From the NCBI RefSeq assembly GCF_000719555.1, contig NZ_JOGX01000057.1, positions 1 to 64,000 on the forward strand: DNA of 64,000 bases, given 5' to 3'. A program made the position numbers and the translations under genes. The notes under the pieces were generated by a model. It made no database searches. It was not told the origin of the DNA and was given only the letters and a program-made list of their open reading frames with translations. Numbering within the stretch: position 1 is the stretch's first letter; each line of letters begins with the position of its first letter. The stretch is from Streptomyces sp. NRRL F-5727 (lineage in GTDB: Bacteria > Actinomycetota > Actinomycetes > Streptomycetales > Streptomycetaceae). Below are positions 17,806-26,436 of the stretch, in pieces.

Positions 17806-18152
17806 GCCGCTGCGGGGCTCGGCGCTCCGTGTACGCCGTCGCGGAGACCGTCCGCCCCGTGTGGGGCGGCTCGGTGTGCGTGCTCGACGTGGGTCACGAC
17901 GGCCTGCACCGCGACCGCGCGGGCGACGGCTGGTGGGTGACGCCCGAGATCGCCGACGCCGTGAGCGTCTCCCTCCTGGCCCGCGCCCTCGCGCCCGCGC
18001 CCGCGCCCGAGCCCGAACCCGAGTTCCGCTCCCCGCGCTGCATCGTCGGCCGCCACGACCGCTGCCGCGACCACGCACCCCGCGACAGCGGCGTACCGGG
18101 GGTGCGGTACCTCGTGTGCGAGTGCGCCTGCCATGCGGGCGGCCGGGCATGA
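17802..18152 (+). CDS. Small cysteine-containing protein of unknown function
   Basis: The 116-residue product has an N-terminal segment with VWGGSVCVLDVGHDGLHRDRAGDGWWV, an acidic Pro/Glu repeat in the middle ([12 protein letters not shown]) and a C-terminal cysteine set (C in SPRCIVGRHDRC, then LVCECACH). The Cys/His pattern could bind zinc. It is coupled by ATGA to the preceding small gene. Such pairs next to short GntR repressors occur in Streptomyces integrative-element regions, but no integrase or att site is visible here. Confidence 0.55.
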   Translation: MSRCGARRSVYAVAETVRPVWGGSVCVLDVGHDGLHRDRAGDGWWVTPEIADAVSVSLLARALAPAPAPEPEPEFRSPRCIVGRHDRCRDHAPRDSGVPGVRYLVCECACHAGGRA

Positions 18153-18325
18153 GCGGCGGCGACGCCCCTTCTGGAGGACGTGGTGACGTCACAGGCCCAC
18201 CACGCCTCACCGAGTGCGGGTACGTGAGTGTGCAAGGCGCGGCGGAGACGCCGGGGACGCCCGCGCGTGGGACGGAACGGGGCGGGACTGCGCGGAATTG
18301 CGACCACCGCCCCCGCCCGGCCCCG

Positions 18326-18949
18326 CTAGACCCCCGCGACCGCCCCCGCCTCCTCGTACGCGAACAGCGCCGGCGGGGTCTCGTTCGCGAAGAAGGTCTT
18401 GGCGCGGATCAGGGCCTGTTCGTCGGCGCGGATGCGGCCGGGGCGGGAGGCGGTGCCCAGGAGGACGCCGCCGAAGCGCATGCGCATGTAGGCCGCCGAG
18501 TTGTGGAGGGCGGTGATCAGGCCGTCCGCGACGACGTGTTCGTCGTGGGCCATGGCCGTCACGCCCCACATCCTGCGGCCCGCCATCCGCTGCTTGAAGT
18601 CCGAGCCCGGCATGTTCAGCCAGCCCGACCAGTAGTCCAGATAGCGCTTGGTCTGCGCGGAGAGGGTGTACCAGTACAGGGGGGAGACGATGACGACGTC
18701 CGTGGCCTCCAGCGTGGCCCGGAGCAGTTCGCTCTCCACCTCGCCGGGCGCGTGGCCCGCGCTCTCGTGCCGGCCGTCCTGGAAGTCGGGGAGGTCCAGG
18801 GTGTTCAGGTCGACCCAGCGCTGCGGTATGCCGGCCGGCAGGTGGGCGGCGGCCTCGCGGGCCAGGATCTCCGAGTTGCCGTCGGCGCGGGAGCTGCCGA
18901 GGACGAAGAGGAACGAGCGGTCGGCGACGGGCTCGGCGTCGAGGGTCAT
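18326..18949 (-). CDS. NAD(P)H-dependent FMN reductase (flavodoxin-fold oxidoreductase)
   Basis: The 207-residue protein matches the FMN_red/flavodoxin_2 family: FLFVLGSSRADGNSEILAR (phosphate-binding loop) and VVIVSPLYWYTLSAQTKRYLDYW (flavin-ring contact), with a later ALHNSAAYMRMRFGG segment. It is cytoplasmic and probably reduces quinones or flavins. It is divergent from the EamA permease gene (170-base gap). The GCC-rich tail ends in a short hydrophobic run. Confidence 0.85.
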   Translation of the reverse strand: MTLDAEPVADRSFLFVLGSSRADGNSEILAREAAAHLPAGIPQRWVDLNTLDLPDFQDGRHESAGHAPGEVESELLRATLEATDVVIVSPLYWYTLSAQTKRYLDYWSGWLNMPGSDFKQRMAGRRMWGVTAMAHDEHVVADGLITALHNSAAYMRMRFGGVLLGTASRPGRIRADEQALIRAKTFFANETPPALFAYEEAGAVAGV

Positions 18950-19119
18950 GAGTGCTGCTCCGGATTCGTGGGGTGCCCGCGGAAGGGAGGTGTTCCGTTG
19001 CCAACCCGGGCGTCCGCAGGGGTATTCCGGGCCCCATCGGCCCGGCCGATCGGGCCCATCGGAAGGACGCCCCAGCAGCTCGTGGACCCGGCACCGGCCC
19101 CGTCCGTAGCGTCGTCGGC

Positions 19120-20055
19120 ATGAGAAACGAGACCCGCGGAACCCTTGAACTGACCCTCGCCATGGTGCTGTCGGGCACCCTCGGCGTCTTCGTCGTCGAG
19201 TCCGGCGCCTCGCCCTTCGAGGTCGTCTTCTTCCGGTGCCTCTTCGGGGCCGTCGCCCTCGGCCTCTACAGCCTCGCCCGCGGGTTCTTCACCGGGCACG
19301 GCTTCACCGCGCGGTCCTTCGGGCTCGCCGTCCTCGCCGGCGTGTTCATCGTCTTCAACTGGGTGTTCCTCTTCGAGGCGTACGCGGCCACCTCGATCTC
19401 GCTCGCCACCGTCGTCTACCACACCCAGCCGTTCTTCCTGGTGCTGCTCAGCGCCCTCTTCCTGCGCGAGCGGATCCCCGCCGGGAAGCTGGGCTGGCTC
19501 GCGGTCGCCTTCGCCGGGCTGGTGCTCGTCTCCGGGGTGCGGCCGGGCGACACCGCCTCCCTCGCCGGACTCGGGTACGCCCTCGCCGCCGCCGTCCTCT
19601 ACGCGCTCGCCACCTTCGTGACCAAGCGGATCACCGGCGTACGGCCGCACCTGATCGCCCTCGTGCAGGTGACCGCCGGCGTGCCGCTGCTGCTGCCCTT
19701 CACCGACCTCGGCGCGGTCTCCGGGCTCGGTGCCGGGTGGGTGTGGCTGGCCGGGCTCGGGCTGATCCACACCGGGCTGATGTACGTCCTCATGTACGCG
19801 GCCTACGCCAAGCTGCCCACCCCGAAGATCGCGGTGCTCGCCTTCACCTACCCGGCGGTCGCGATGGGCGTCGACTGGGCGGTGTACGGACACCACATCG
19901 GGCTCCTGCAGGCGCTCGGCGTCCCGCTGATCGTCCTCGCCAGCCTGAGGGTCACCCTCGGGAAGGTCACTCCCGCGCGAGCCGCCGCGCCTGCTCCACG
20001 AACAGGCGCACGTGCGCCGGAAGCCGCTTCCCCCGTCGCCACGCGAGCTGCGTGA
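19120..20055 (+). CDS. EamA/DMT-superfamily permease
   Basis: The 311-residue protein has ten hydrophobic segments in two EamA repeats, with typical sequences such as VFFRCLFGAVALGLY, SISLATVVYHTQPFFLVLLSALFLRERI and AVLAFTYPAVAMGVDW. It probably exports metabolites or amino acids. ATG 19120 is the first residue that gives a clean N-terminus. Its last 89 bases overlap the 3' end of the convergent LysR gene, and the C-terminal 30 residues are a low-complexity tail there. Confidence 0.85.
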   Translation: MRNETRGTLELTLAMVLSGTLGVFVVESGASPFEVVFFRCLFGAVALGLYSLARGFFTGHGFTARSFGLAVLAGVFIVFNWVFLFEAYAATSISLATVVYHTQPFFLVLLSALFLRERIPAGKLGWLAVAFAGLVLVSGVRPGDTASLAGLGYALAAAVLYALATFVTKRITGVRPHLIALVQVTAGVPLLLPFTDLGAVSGLGAGWVWLAGLGLIHTGLMYVLMYAAYAKLPTPKIAVLAFTYPAVAMGVDWAVYGHHIGLLQALGVPLIVLASLRVTLGKVTPARAAAPAPRTGARAPEAASPVATRAA

Positions 20056-20848
20056 AGAGCGTGAACGGCGCCTCCCAGCCGAGCGCCACCAGTGCCCCGG
20101 ACGCCAGTTCCTCCTGGACGGCGATCCGGGGCAGCAGCGCGATCCCCAGACCGGACGCCACCGCCCGCTTGCTCGCCTCGATCGTGCCGAACTCCAGGAA
20201 CTCGACCGGGGCGCCCGCCCCCGCCGCCAGCTCCGCCTCGAAGAGGTCCCGGTACGCGCAGCCCGGCTCGGTGCCGATCAGGCCGGCGCCCGCGAGATCG
20301 GCGGCGGCCAGGTCCGTACGGCCCGCGAGCGGGTGGCCCGGGGCGGCGACCAGGACCAGCGGCTCCGGCGCCAGGACCTCCGTCTCCAGGCCCTCGTGCT
20401 CGGTCTCGGCCTCCATCAGGAAACCCAGGTCGTACGTGCCCTGCCGCAGCGCCTGCCGGGTCGCGTCGCCGAGCGTGGGGCGCAGGGCCAGCCGGACGGC
20501 GGGGTGGCGGTGGTGGACGTACTCCAGGAGCGGCGGGAGCCGGTAGGTGGTGAGGGACTCCATGGTGCCGATGGTGATCGTCCCGGCCGCCTCCCCGGCG
20601 GCGACCGCCGCCCGCGCCTCCTCGGCCAGCTCGGCCATGCGGCGCGCGTACGGCAGCAGCCGCTCGCCGGCCTCGGTGAGCCGGATCCGGCCGCCGAGCC
20701 GCTCGAACAGCTCGGCGCCGAGGGCCGACTCCAACGCCTTGACCTGCGAGGTCACACTGGACTGGGCGTAGCCGAGCTCGGCGGCGGCGCGGGTGAAGGA
20801 GAGGACTTCGGCGACCTTCTCGAAGGTGGCGAGGAGGCGCAGTTCCAT
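19967..20848 (-). CDS. LysR-family transcriptional regulator
   Basis: The 293-residue protein starts with a LysR winged helix (LLATFEKVAEVLSFTRAAAELGYAQSSVTSQVKALESALGAELFERL) and continues with the two-lobed substrate domain (TITIGTMESLTTYRLPPLL, YDLGFLMEAE, GLGIALLPRIAVQEEL). Its ATG shares a base with the upstream gene's stop (TGATG). It probably regulates the convergent EamA gene or a distant target; LysR/EamA pairing is common, but no operator was recognised. Confidence 0.88.
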   Translation of the reverse strand: MELRLLATFEKVAEVLSFTRAAAELGYAQSSVTSQVKALESALGAELFERLGGRIRLTEAGERLLPYARRMAELAEEARAAVAAGEAAGTITIGTMESLTTYRLPPLLEYVHHRHPAVRLALRPTLGDATRQALRQGTYDLGFLMEAETEHEGLETEVLAPEPLVLVAAPGHPLAGRTDLAAADLAGAGLIGTEPGCAYRDLFEAELAAGAGAPVEFLEFGTIEASKRAVASGLGIALLPRIAVQEELASGALVALGWEAPFTLFTQLAWRRGKRLPAHVRLFVEQARRLARE

Positions 20849-21261
20849 CAGCCCTCCTTGCCCTGGTCCGTGTCCTCGCCCTTTTCCCCGCCCTCGTCGC
20901 GGTGCTTCGGCTCGTCCTCGCGGCGGCGGAGGTCGTCCTCCCAGTCCTTGAACATCGACTCGTCGCCCCGGCCGCGGTCGCCGGAGGACCCGGACCGCTC
21001 GTCGCCGCCCAGCGACTTGAGGAACTCCGGGTTGTCGTCCGGCGCCACCCAGCCGCCGCCGCGCCCGCCACGGGCCGTGGCCTGCCGTTTCTTCCCGGAG
21101 AAGAGCCAGACCACCGGGCCGACCACCCAGAACAGCAGGATGATGATGACCCAGACGACCTTGGGCAGGTGCTTGACCTCGTCCTCGGGGGTGTTCAGGC
21201 AGTCGATGAAGGCGTAGATCGTCAGCGCCAGCGGCAGAAGGATCATCAGTGCCCTGAGCAT
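20848..21261 (-). CDS. PLDc_N-domain membrane protein with charged tail
   Basis: The 137-residue protein has two membrane helices (LRALMILLPLALTIYAFIDCL and VVWVIIILLFWVVGPVVWLFSG), the standard PLDc_N topology seen in cardiolipin-synthase N-termini and in stand-alone proteins. After this comes a 75-residue hydrophilic tail rich in Asp/Glu/Arg/Gly. The function of the stand-alone family is unknown. It lies 90 bases from the divergent mqnL gene and is coupled to the LysR gene by TGATG. Confidence 0.8.
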   Translation of the reverse strand: MLRALMILLPLALTIYAFIDCLNTPEDEVKHLPKVVWVIIILLFWVVGPVVWLFSGKKRQATARGGRGGGWVAPDDNPEFLKSLGGDERSGSSGDRGRGDESMFKDWEDDLRRREDEPKHRDEGGEKGEDTDQGKEG

Positions 21262-21351
21262 GTGGAACAGCCCCCTGGAAGCGGTGGCGGGGGCGCGTCG
21301 AACCGGCCCCGGTGACGAGTCCAGCCTAGCCGGTGACCGATACTTGCCCGT

Positions 21352-22803
21352 ATGGCTTACGACGATCTCCGCTCGCTGCTCAGGGCCCTTGAGCGCGAAG
21401 GCGACCTCAAGCGCATCAAGGCCGAAGTCGACCCGTACCTGGAGGTCGGGGAGATCGTCGACCGGGTGAACAAGGCGGGAGGGCCGGCGCTTCTCTTCGA
21501 GAACGTGAAGGGCTCCGCCATGCCCCTCGCGATGAACGTCTTCGGCACGGACCGCAGGCTCCTCAAGGCGCTCGGCCTGAAGTCGTACGAGGAGATCAGC
21601 GAGAAGATCGGCGGCCTGCTCAAGCCCGAGCTGCCGCACGGCTTCGTCGGCGTGCGCGAGGCGTTCGGCAAGCTGGGCTCGATGGTCCACGTGCCGCCGA
21701 AGAAGGTGAAGGACGCCCCGGTGCAGGAGGTGGTCCTGACCGGCGACGACGTCGACCTGGACCTGCTGCCCGCGCTCTTCACCTGGCCGAAGGACGGCGG
21801 CTCCTTCTTCAACCTGGGCCTCACCCACACCAAGCACCCCGAGACCGGCGTCCGGAACCTGGGGCTGTACCGGCTCCAGCGGCACGACAAGCGCACCATC
21901 GGCATGCACTGGCAGATCCACAAGGACAGCCGGAACCACTACGCGGTCGCCGCCGAGCGCGGCGAGCGGCTGCCGGTCGCGATCGCCTTCGGCTGCCCGC
22001 CGGCCGTCACGTACGCCTCCACCGCCCCGCTCCCCGGCGACATCGACGAGTACCTCTTCGCCGGCTTCGTGCAGGGCAAGCGGATCGAGATGGTCGACTG
22101 CAAGACGGTCCCGCTCCAGGTCCCGGCGCAGGCCGAGGTCGTGATCGAGGGCTGGCTGGAGCCGGGCGAGATGCTGCCGGAGGGCCCCTTCGGCGACCAC
22201 ACCGGCTTCTACACCCCGCAGGAACCGTTCCCCGCGCTGAAGATCGACTGCGTCACCATGCGGAAGCGCCCGCTGCTCCAGTCGATCGTGGTCGGCCGGC
22301 CGCCGACCGAGGACGGGCCGCTGGGGCGGGCGACGGAGCGCTTCTTCCTGCCGCTCCTCAAGATCATCGTGCCGGACATCGTCGACTACCACCTGCCGGA
22401 GTCGGGCGGCTTCCACAACTGCGCGATCGTCTCGATCGACAAGAAGTACCCGAAGCACGCGCAGAAGGTCATGCACGCCATCTGGGGCGCCCACATGATG
22501 TCGCTGACCAAGCTGATCATCGTGGTCGACAAGGACTGCGACGTCCACGATCTGCACGAGGTCTCCTGGCGGGCGCTCGGGAACACGGACTACGCCCGTG
22601 ACCTGACCGTCGTCGAGGGGCCCGTCGACCACCTCGACCACGCCTCGTACCAGCAGTTCTGGGGCGGCAAGGCGGGCATCGACGCCACGAAGAAGCTGCC
22701 GGAGGAGGGCTACACCCGGGACGGCGGCTGGCCGGACATGGTGGAGTCGGACCCGGCGACGGCGGCCCTGGTGGACCGCCGCTGGAAGGAGTACGGACTG
22801 TGA
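21352..22803 (+). CDS. mqnL: UbiD-family decarboxylase of the futalosine menaquinone pathway
   Basis: The 483-residue protein is a UbiD-type, prenylated-FMN-dependent decarboxylase (FENVKGSAMPLAMNVFG, LGLYRLQRHDKRTIGMHWQIHKD, LPEGPFGDHTGFYTPQE). It should remove the ring carboxylate after prenylation of 1,4-dihydroxy-6-naphthoate. The order UbiD, UbiA, UbiX, AsnC, mqnE matches my recollection of S. coelicolor SCO4490-4494. The stop overlaps the next GTG (GTGA). Identity as a UbiD protein is firm; assignment to the late futalosine step rests on context. Confidence 0.88.
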   Translation: MAYDDLRSLLRALEREGDLKRIKAEVDPYLEVGEIVDRVNKAGGPALLFENVKGSAMPLAMNVFGTDRRLLKALGLKSYEEISEKIGGLLKPELPHGFVGVREAFGKLGSMVHVPPKKVKDAPVQEVVLTGDDVDLDLLPALFTWPKDGGSFFNLGLTHTKHPETGVRNLGLYRLQRHDKRTIGMHWQIHKDSRNHYAVAAERGERLPVAIAFGCPPAVTYASTAPLPGDIDEYLFAGFVQGKRIEMVDCKTVPLQVPAQAEVVIEGWLEPGEMLPEGPFGDHTGFYTPQEPFPALKIDCVTMRKRPLLQSIVVGRPPTEDGPLGRATERFFLPLLKIIVPDIVDYHLPESGGFHNCAIVSIDKKYPKHAQKVMHAIWGAHMMSLTKLIIVVDKDCDVHDLHEVSWRALGNTDYARDLTVVEGPVDHLDHASYQQFWGGKAGIDATKKLPEEGYTRDGGWPDMVESDPATAALVDRRWKEYGL

Positions 22804-23702
22804 CCACGGCCGCGGTCCCTGGCGCGCAGCCGGGGCGTACGAAGGCGTTCCTCAGGCTCGTGATGATCGAGCACTCCGTCTTCGCGCTGCCCTTCGCCTA
22901 CATCGCCTCGCTCACCGCGATGTTCCAGCTGGACCGGAGGATCGACTGGTGGACGCTCTTCCTCGTCACCGTCTGCATGGTCGGCCTGCGGACCTTCGCG
23001 ATGGCCTGCAACCGGATCATCGACCGCGAGATCGACGCGCGTAATCCCCGGACGGCGGGCCGCGAGCTGGTCACCGGCGCGGTGTCGGTGCGGTCCGCGT
23101 GGACCGGGGCCGGGATCGCGGTCGTCGTCTTCCTCGGCGCGGCGGCGCTGCTCAACCCGCTCTGCCTGGCGCTCGCGCCGCTGGCCGTCATCCCGATGGT
23201 CGTGTACCCGTACGGAAAGCGGTTCACGAACTTCCCGCACGCGATCCTGGGCCTCGCCCAGGCGATCGGCCCGATCGGCGCCTGGCTGGCGGTGACGGGC
23301 GCGTGGTCCTGGGACGCGGTCATCCTGGGCCTCGCCGTCGGCATCTGGATCGGCGGCTTCGACCTGATCTTCGCCTGCCAGGACGTGCAGGCGGACCGGG
23401 CGCAGGGCGTGATGTCGGTACCGGCCCGCTTCGGCATCCCGGCGGCGCTGTGGGGCGCCCGCGCGTCCGCGGTCGTCACCACCGGCCTGCTGGTCTGGTA
23501 CGCGCTGGCCACCGACGCCGGCCTGTTCTTCTGGATCGGCCTGGTGATCGTGGTGGCGGCCTTCTGCTACGAGCACTCGATCGTGAAGCCGCACGACCTG
23601 TCGAGGCTGAACAGGGCCTTCTTCACGACGAACGGTTTCATCGGCATCTCCCTCTTCGTCTGCGCCCTGCTCGACCTGCTGGTCCGCGGGCTCACCCTCT
23701 AG
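22800..23702 (+). CDS. mqnP: UbiA-family prenyltransferase of menaquinone synthesis
   Basis: The 300-residue integral membrane protein has both aspartate-rich motifs of UbiA prenyltransferases: NRIIDREIDARNPRTAGR and DLIFACQDVQADRAQG, binding the Mg-diphosphate of the polyprenyl donor. It should prenylate the naphthoate of the futalosine pathway. Eight or nine hydrophobic segments fit the fold. Its GTG start overlaps the mqnL stop; 10 bases separate it from the UbiX-like gene. Confidence 0.9.
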   Translation: MTTAAVPGAQPGRTKAFLRLVMIEHSVFALPFAYIASLTAMFQLDRRIDWWTLFLVTVCMVGLRTFAMACNRIIDREIDARNPRTAGRELVTGAVSVRSAWTGAGIAVVVFLGAAALLNPLCLALAPLAVIPMVVYPYGKRFTNFPHAILGLAQAIGPIGAWLAVTGAWSWDAVILGLAVGIWIGGFDLIFACQDVQADRAQGVMSVPARFGIPAALWGARASAVVTTGLLVWYALATDAGLFFWIGLVIVVAAFCYEHSIVKPHDLSRLNRAFFTTNGFIGISLFVCALLDLLVRGLTL

Positions 23703-23712
23703 GCTCGGCGCC

Positions 23713-24402
23713 ATGAACGACGGCAAGCGCACCCCGTGGGTCGTGGGGGTTTCCGGGGCGTCGGGGACGCCGTACGCCGCGTCCGTGCTGAGGGGGCTGC
23801 TCGCCGCGGGGGAGAGCGTCGACCTGGTGGTGTCGCGGGCCTCGCGGCTGACGCTGCTCGACGAGACGGGGATCGGTTTCCGGGACGCGCACTGGCGCGA
23901 GGACCTGGCGGCCTGGCTGGCGCGGGGCGCGGACGGGAAGCCGGACGCCTTCGACGTGCCGGTGGAGTCGCTGGGCGGCGTGCGGTACTGGGCGGCCGGC
24001 GACCTGGCGGCGGGGCCGTCCTCGGGGTCGTACCCGGCGAAGGGGATGCTGATCGTGCCGGCCTCGACCGCCGCGGTGGCGGGAGTGGCACTCGGTCTGT
24101 CGAAGGACCTGCTGCAGCGGGTGGCGAGCGTGACGCTCAAGGAGCGGCGTCCGCTGGTCGTCGTGGTGCGGGAGACCCCGCTGAGCGGGCAGACGCTGAA
24201 GCAGATGGTGGCGCTGGACGAGGCGGGCGCCGTGGTGCTGCCCGCCTCTCCGGCGTTCTACGCGGGGGCGACGCACATCCAGGATCTGGTGGACTTCGTC
24301 GCGGGGCGGGTGCTCGACGCGGCAGGGGTGCCGCACGAGCTGTACCGCCGGTGGCGGGGAGAACTCGGAGGAGGAGCTCCGGGGGTTCCCCGTGCCGGTT
24401 AG
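23713..24402 (+). CDS. mqnM: UbiX-like flavin prenyltransferase
   Basis: The 229-residue protein has the UbiX pattern VVGVSGASGTPYAASVLRGL, a MLIVPASTAAVAGVALGLSKDLLQRVASVTLKERRPLVVVVRETPL block and MVALDEAGAVVLPASPAFYAG. It supplies prenyl-FMN to the UbiD-like enzyme encoded two genes upstream. A Gly-rich tail of about 15 residues ends the protein, and its last 4 bases overlap the convergent 41-codon gene. Confidence 0.9.
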   Translation: MNDGKRTPWVVGVSGASGTPYAASVLRGLLAAGESVDLVVSRASRLTLLDETGIGFRDAHWREDLAAWLARGADGKPDAFDVPVESLGGVRYWAAGDLAAGPSSGSYPAKGMLIVPASTAAVAGVALGLSKDLLQRVASVTLKERRPLVVVVRETPLSGQTLKQMVALDEAGAVVLPASPAFYAGATHIQDLVDFVAGRVLDAAGVPHELYRRWRGELGGGAPGVPRAG

Positions 24403-24524
24403 CGCTTCTTCGCGGCCTTCTTCGGGGCCCGCTTCGAGGCGGAGGCGGTCTGGTGGGCACGCGAGCGGTTGGCCAGGTCCTGCAGCTCGCGCATTCGGGC
24501 GTAGGCCATCTCGATCGTGTACAC
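24399..24524 (-). CDS. Small basic protein inside the menaquinone cluster
   Basis: The 41-residue product has an amphipathic N-terminal helix (YTIEMAYARMRELQDLANRS) and a Lys/Arg/Ala tail like a histone-like basic tail (SKRAPKKAAKKR). GTG 24524 has AGGAG about 10 bases upstream; ATGs inside the helix are alternatives. It is convergent with and overlaps mqnM by 4 bases, and is divergent from the AsnC gene. Similar small genes are, as I recall, conserved at this place in Streptomyces. Function is unknown; nucleic-acid binding is a guess. Confidence 0.6.
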   Translation of the reverse strand: MYTIEMAYARMRELQDLANRSRAHQTASASKRAPKKAAKKR

Positions 24525-24648
24525 GGTGTTTTCACTCCTGAAAGATCGTCTTTGATCTGCTGAAAGATTCGCAGGGTGACGGCCCTGCATGCCTTAGATT
24601 CTACACCTAAACTTGCGGTATCGCTGGACAATGGAAGGTCGTATACCT

Positions 24649-25104
24649 ATGGACGCCGTGGACAGGCAGCTCATCCAGGCCCTGCGCGAGAACGGACGCG
24701 CCTCGTACGCCGAGCTGGGACGGCTCGTCGGGCTCTCCGGCCCCTCCGTCACCGACCGCATCAACCGTCTGGAGGCGGCCGGGGTCATCACCGGCTACCG
24801 CGCCACCGTCGACGCCGCCTCGCTCGGCCTCGGCGTCACCGCCCTCATCGGCATCTCCCTCTCCGACGCCGCCGACCACGAGGACGTGGCCCGCCGGCTG
24901 AAGGACCTCGCCGAGATCGAGGACTGCTGGTTCATCGCCGGCGACGACTCCTTCATGCTCAAGGTCCGCGCCAACGACGTCGACGGACTGGAGAAGACCA
25001 TCCGCCGGCTCAGCGGCACCAAGGGCGTGTCGAGGACCCGCACGACGATCGTGCTCTCCACGAAGTGGGAGAACCGGGTCGGGGACCTGCCCGAGGAGGG
25101 CTGA
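24649..25104 (+). CDS. Lrp/AsnC-family transcriptional regulator
   Basis: The 151-residue product has the AsnC HTH (MDAVDRQLIQALRENGRASYAELGRLVGLSGPSVTDRINRLEAAGVITGYRATVD) and a RAM/Lrp effector domain (EDCWFIAGDDSFMLKVRANDVDGLEKTI). I chose ATG 24649 from the family's usual start; ATG 24631 would add six residues. It stands 50 bases before mqnE on the same strand, so it may respond to an amino acid and control menaquinone genes; that link is contextual. Confidence 0.88.
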   Translation: MDAVDRQLIQALRENGRASYAELGRLVGLSGPSVTDRINRLEAAGVITGYRATVDAASLGLGVTALIGISLSDAADHEDVARRLKDLAEIEDCWFIAGDDSFMLKVRANDVDGLEKTIRRLSGTKGVSRTRTTIVLSTKWENRVGDLPEEG

Positions 25105-25154
25105 GAGTACGGTGGGTGAAGCCTGATTTCGTCGGACACATGGGAGGCGGCCGC

Positions 25155-26318
25155 ATGGACGCGGGGCTCAAGCGGGAGCTGGAGCAGAAGGTGCTCGCCG
25201 GTGAGCGGCTGAGCCGTGAGGACGGCATCGCCCTGTACGAGTCCGACGACCTCGCCTGGCTCGGCGGGCTGGCCCACGAGGTCAGGACCCGCAAGAACGG
25301 CGACGTGGTCCACTTCAATGTCAACCGGCATCTGAACATGACCAACGTCTGCACGGCCTCCTGCGCCTACTGCTCCTTCCAGCGCAAGCCGGGCGAGAAG
25401 GACGCGTACACCATGCGCATCGAGGAGGCCGTGCGCCTCGCGAAGGCGATGGAGAGCGAGAACCTCACCGAGCTGCACATCGTCAACGGGCTCCACCCCA
25501 ACCTGCCCTGGCGGTACTACCCGCGCTCGCTCTCCGAGCTGAAGAAGGCGCTGCCGAACGTCTCCCTCAAGGCGTTCACCGCCACCGAGATCCACCACTT
25601 CGAGACCATCTCGGGGCTGTCCGCCTCCGACATCCTCGACGAGCTGATCGAGGCCGGTCTGGAGTCGCTGACCGGCGGCGGCGCCGAGATCTTCGACTGG
25701 GAGGTCCGGCAGCACATCGTGGACCACCGCACCCACTGGGAGGACTGGTCCCGGATCCACCGGCTCGCCCACGAGAAGGGCCTGAAGACCCCCTCGACGA
25801 TGCTGTACGGGCACATCGAGGAGCCGCGCCACCGCGTCGACCACGTGCTGCGGCTGCGGGAGCTCCAGGACGAGACCGGCGGCTTCCAGGTCTTCATCCC
25901 GCTGCGCTACCAGCACGACTTCGTGGACATGCAGGACGGCAAGGTCCGCAACAAGCTCCAGGCGCGGACGACGATGGCGACCGGCGCGGAGGCGCTGAAG
26001 ACCTTCGCGGTGTCGCGCCTGCTGTTCGACAACGTGCCGCACGTCAAGGTCTTCTGGGTCATGCACGGCGTGCAGACGGCCCAGCTGGCGCTCCAGCACG
26101 GCGCCGACGACATGGACGGCTCGGTGGTCGAGTACAAGATCACGCACGACGCCGACAACTACGGCACGCCGAACAAGCTCACCCGCGAGGACCTGCTGGA
26201 GCTGATCCGCGACGCGGGCTTCCGGCCGGTCGAGCGGAACACCCGGTACGAGATCATCCGCGAGTACCCGGGTCCGGACGCGGACCGGCGGGAGACGCCG
26301 CAGGCGATGCGCGTCTGA
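25155..26318 (+). CDS. mqnE: Aminofutalosine synthase (radical SAM)
   Basis: The 387-residue protein is a radical SAM enzyme with the cluster motif CTASCAYC (Cys66, Cys70, Cys73). It makes aminodeoxyfutalosine from SAM and the enolpyruvyl-benzoate produced by MqnA, an early step of the futalosine route. Other family blocks are ELHIVNGLHPNLPWRYYP, SLTGGGAEIFDWEVRQHI and STMLYGHIEEPRHRVDHVLRLRELQ. ATG 25155 has GGAGG 7 bases upstream and is preferred over ATG 25140. A strong hairpin follows. Confidence 0.95.
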   Translation: MDAGLKRELEQKVLAGERLSREDGIALYESDDLAWLGGLAHEVRTRKNGDVVHFNVNRHLNMTNVCTASCAYCSFQRKPGEKDAYTMRIEEAVRLAKAMESENLTELHIVNGLHPNLPWRYYPRSLSELKKALPNVSLKAFTATEIHHFETISGLSASDILDELIEAGLESLTGGGAEIFDWEVRQHIVDHRTHWEDWSRIHRLAHEKGLKTPSTMLYGHIEEPRHRVDHVLRLRELQDETGGFQVFIPLRYQHDFVDMQDGKVRNKLQARTTMATGAEALKTFAVSRLLFDNVPHVKVFWVMHGVQTAQLALQHGADDMDGSVVEYKITHDADNYGTPNKLTREDLLELIRDAGFRPVERNTRYEIIREYPGPDADRRETPQAMRV

Positions 26319-26340
26319 CGTCCCTTCACGCGGCACGCAA

Positions 26341-26371
26341 GAGGCCCGGCGGGTGATCCCCGCCGGGCCTC
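26341..26371 (+). terminator. Terminator after mqnE
   Basis: GAGGCCCGGCGGG and CCCGCCGGGCCTC pair perfectly over 13 bases around a short loop and are followed by TTTCCTC. The structure lies 22 bases after the mqnE stop. Confidence 0.88.
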
Positions 26372-26372
26372 T

Positions 26373-26436
26373 TTCCTCATGCGGTCTTCCTCATGCGGTG
26401 TTCCTCATGCGGTCATGCGGGTTTCCTCACGCGGTG
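26373..26436. repeat. 14-bp tandem repeats over an AraC gene's stop codon
   Basis: TTCCTCATGCGGTC or TTCCTCATGCGGTG occurs in tandem at 26373, 26387 and 26401. A fourth variant (TTCCTCACGCGGTG) at 26423 contains the stop codon of the leftward AraC gene. Each copy carries the complement of TGA, so the array looks like serial duplication of the gene's end. Confidence 0.85.

Noticed and set aside
18149..19123. Frame starting ATG 18149, coupled to the small Cys-rich gene
   Set aside because: It overlaps the reductase gene on the other strand along its whole length, and its translation has no domain or codon character of a real gene.
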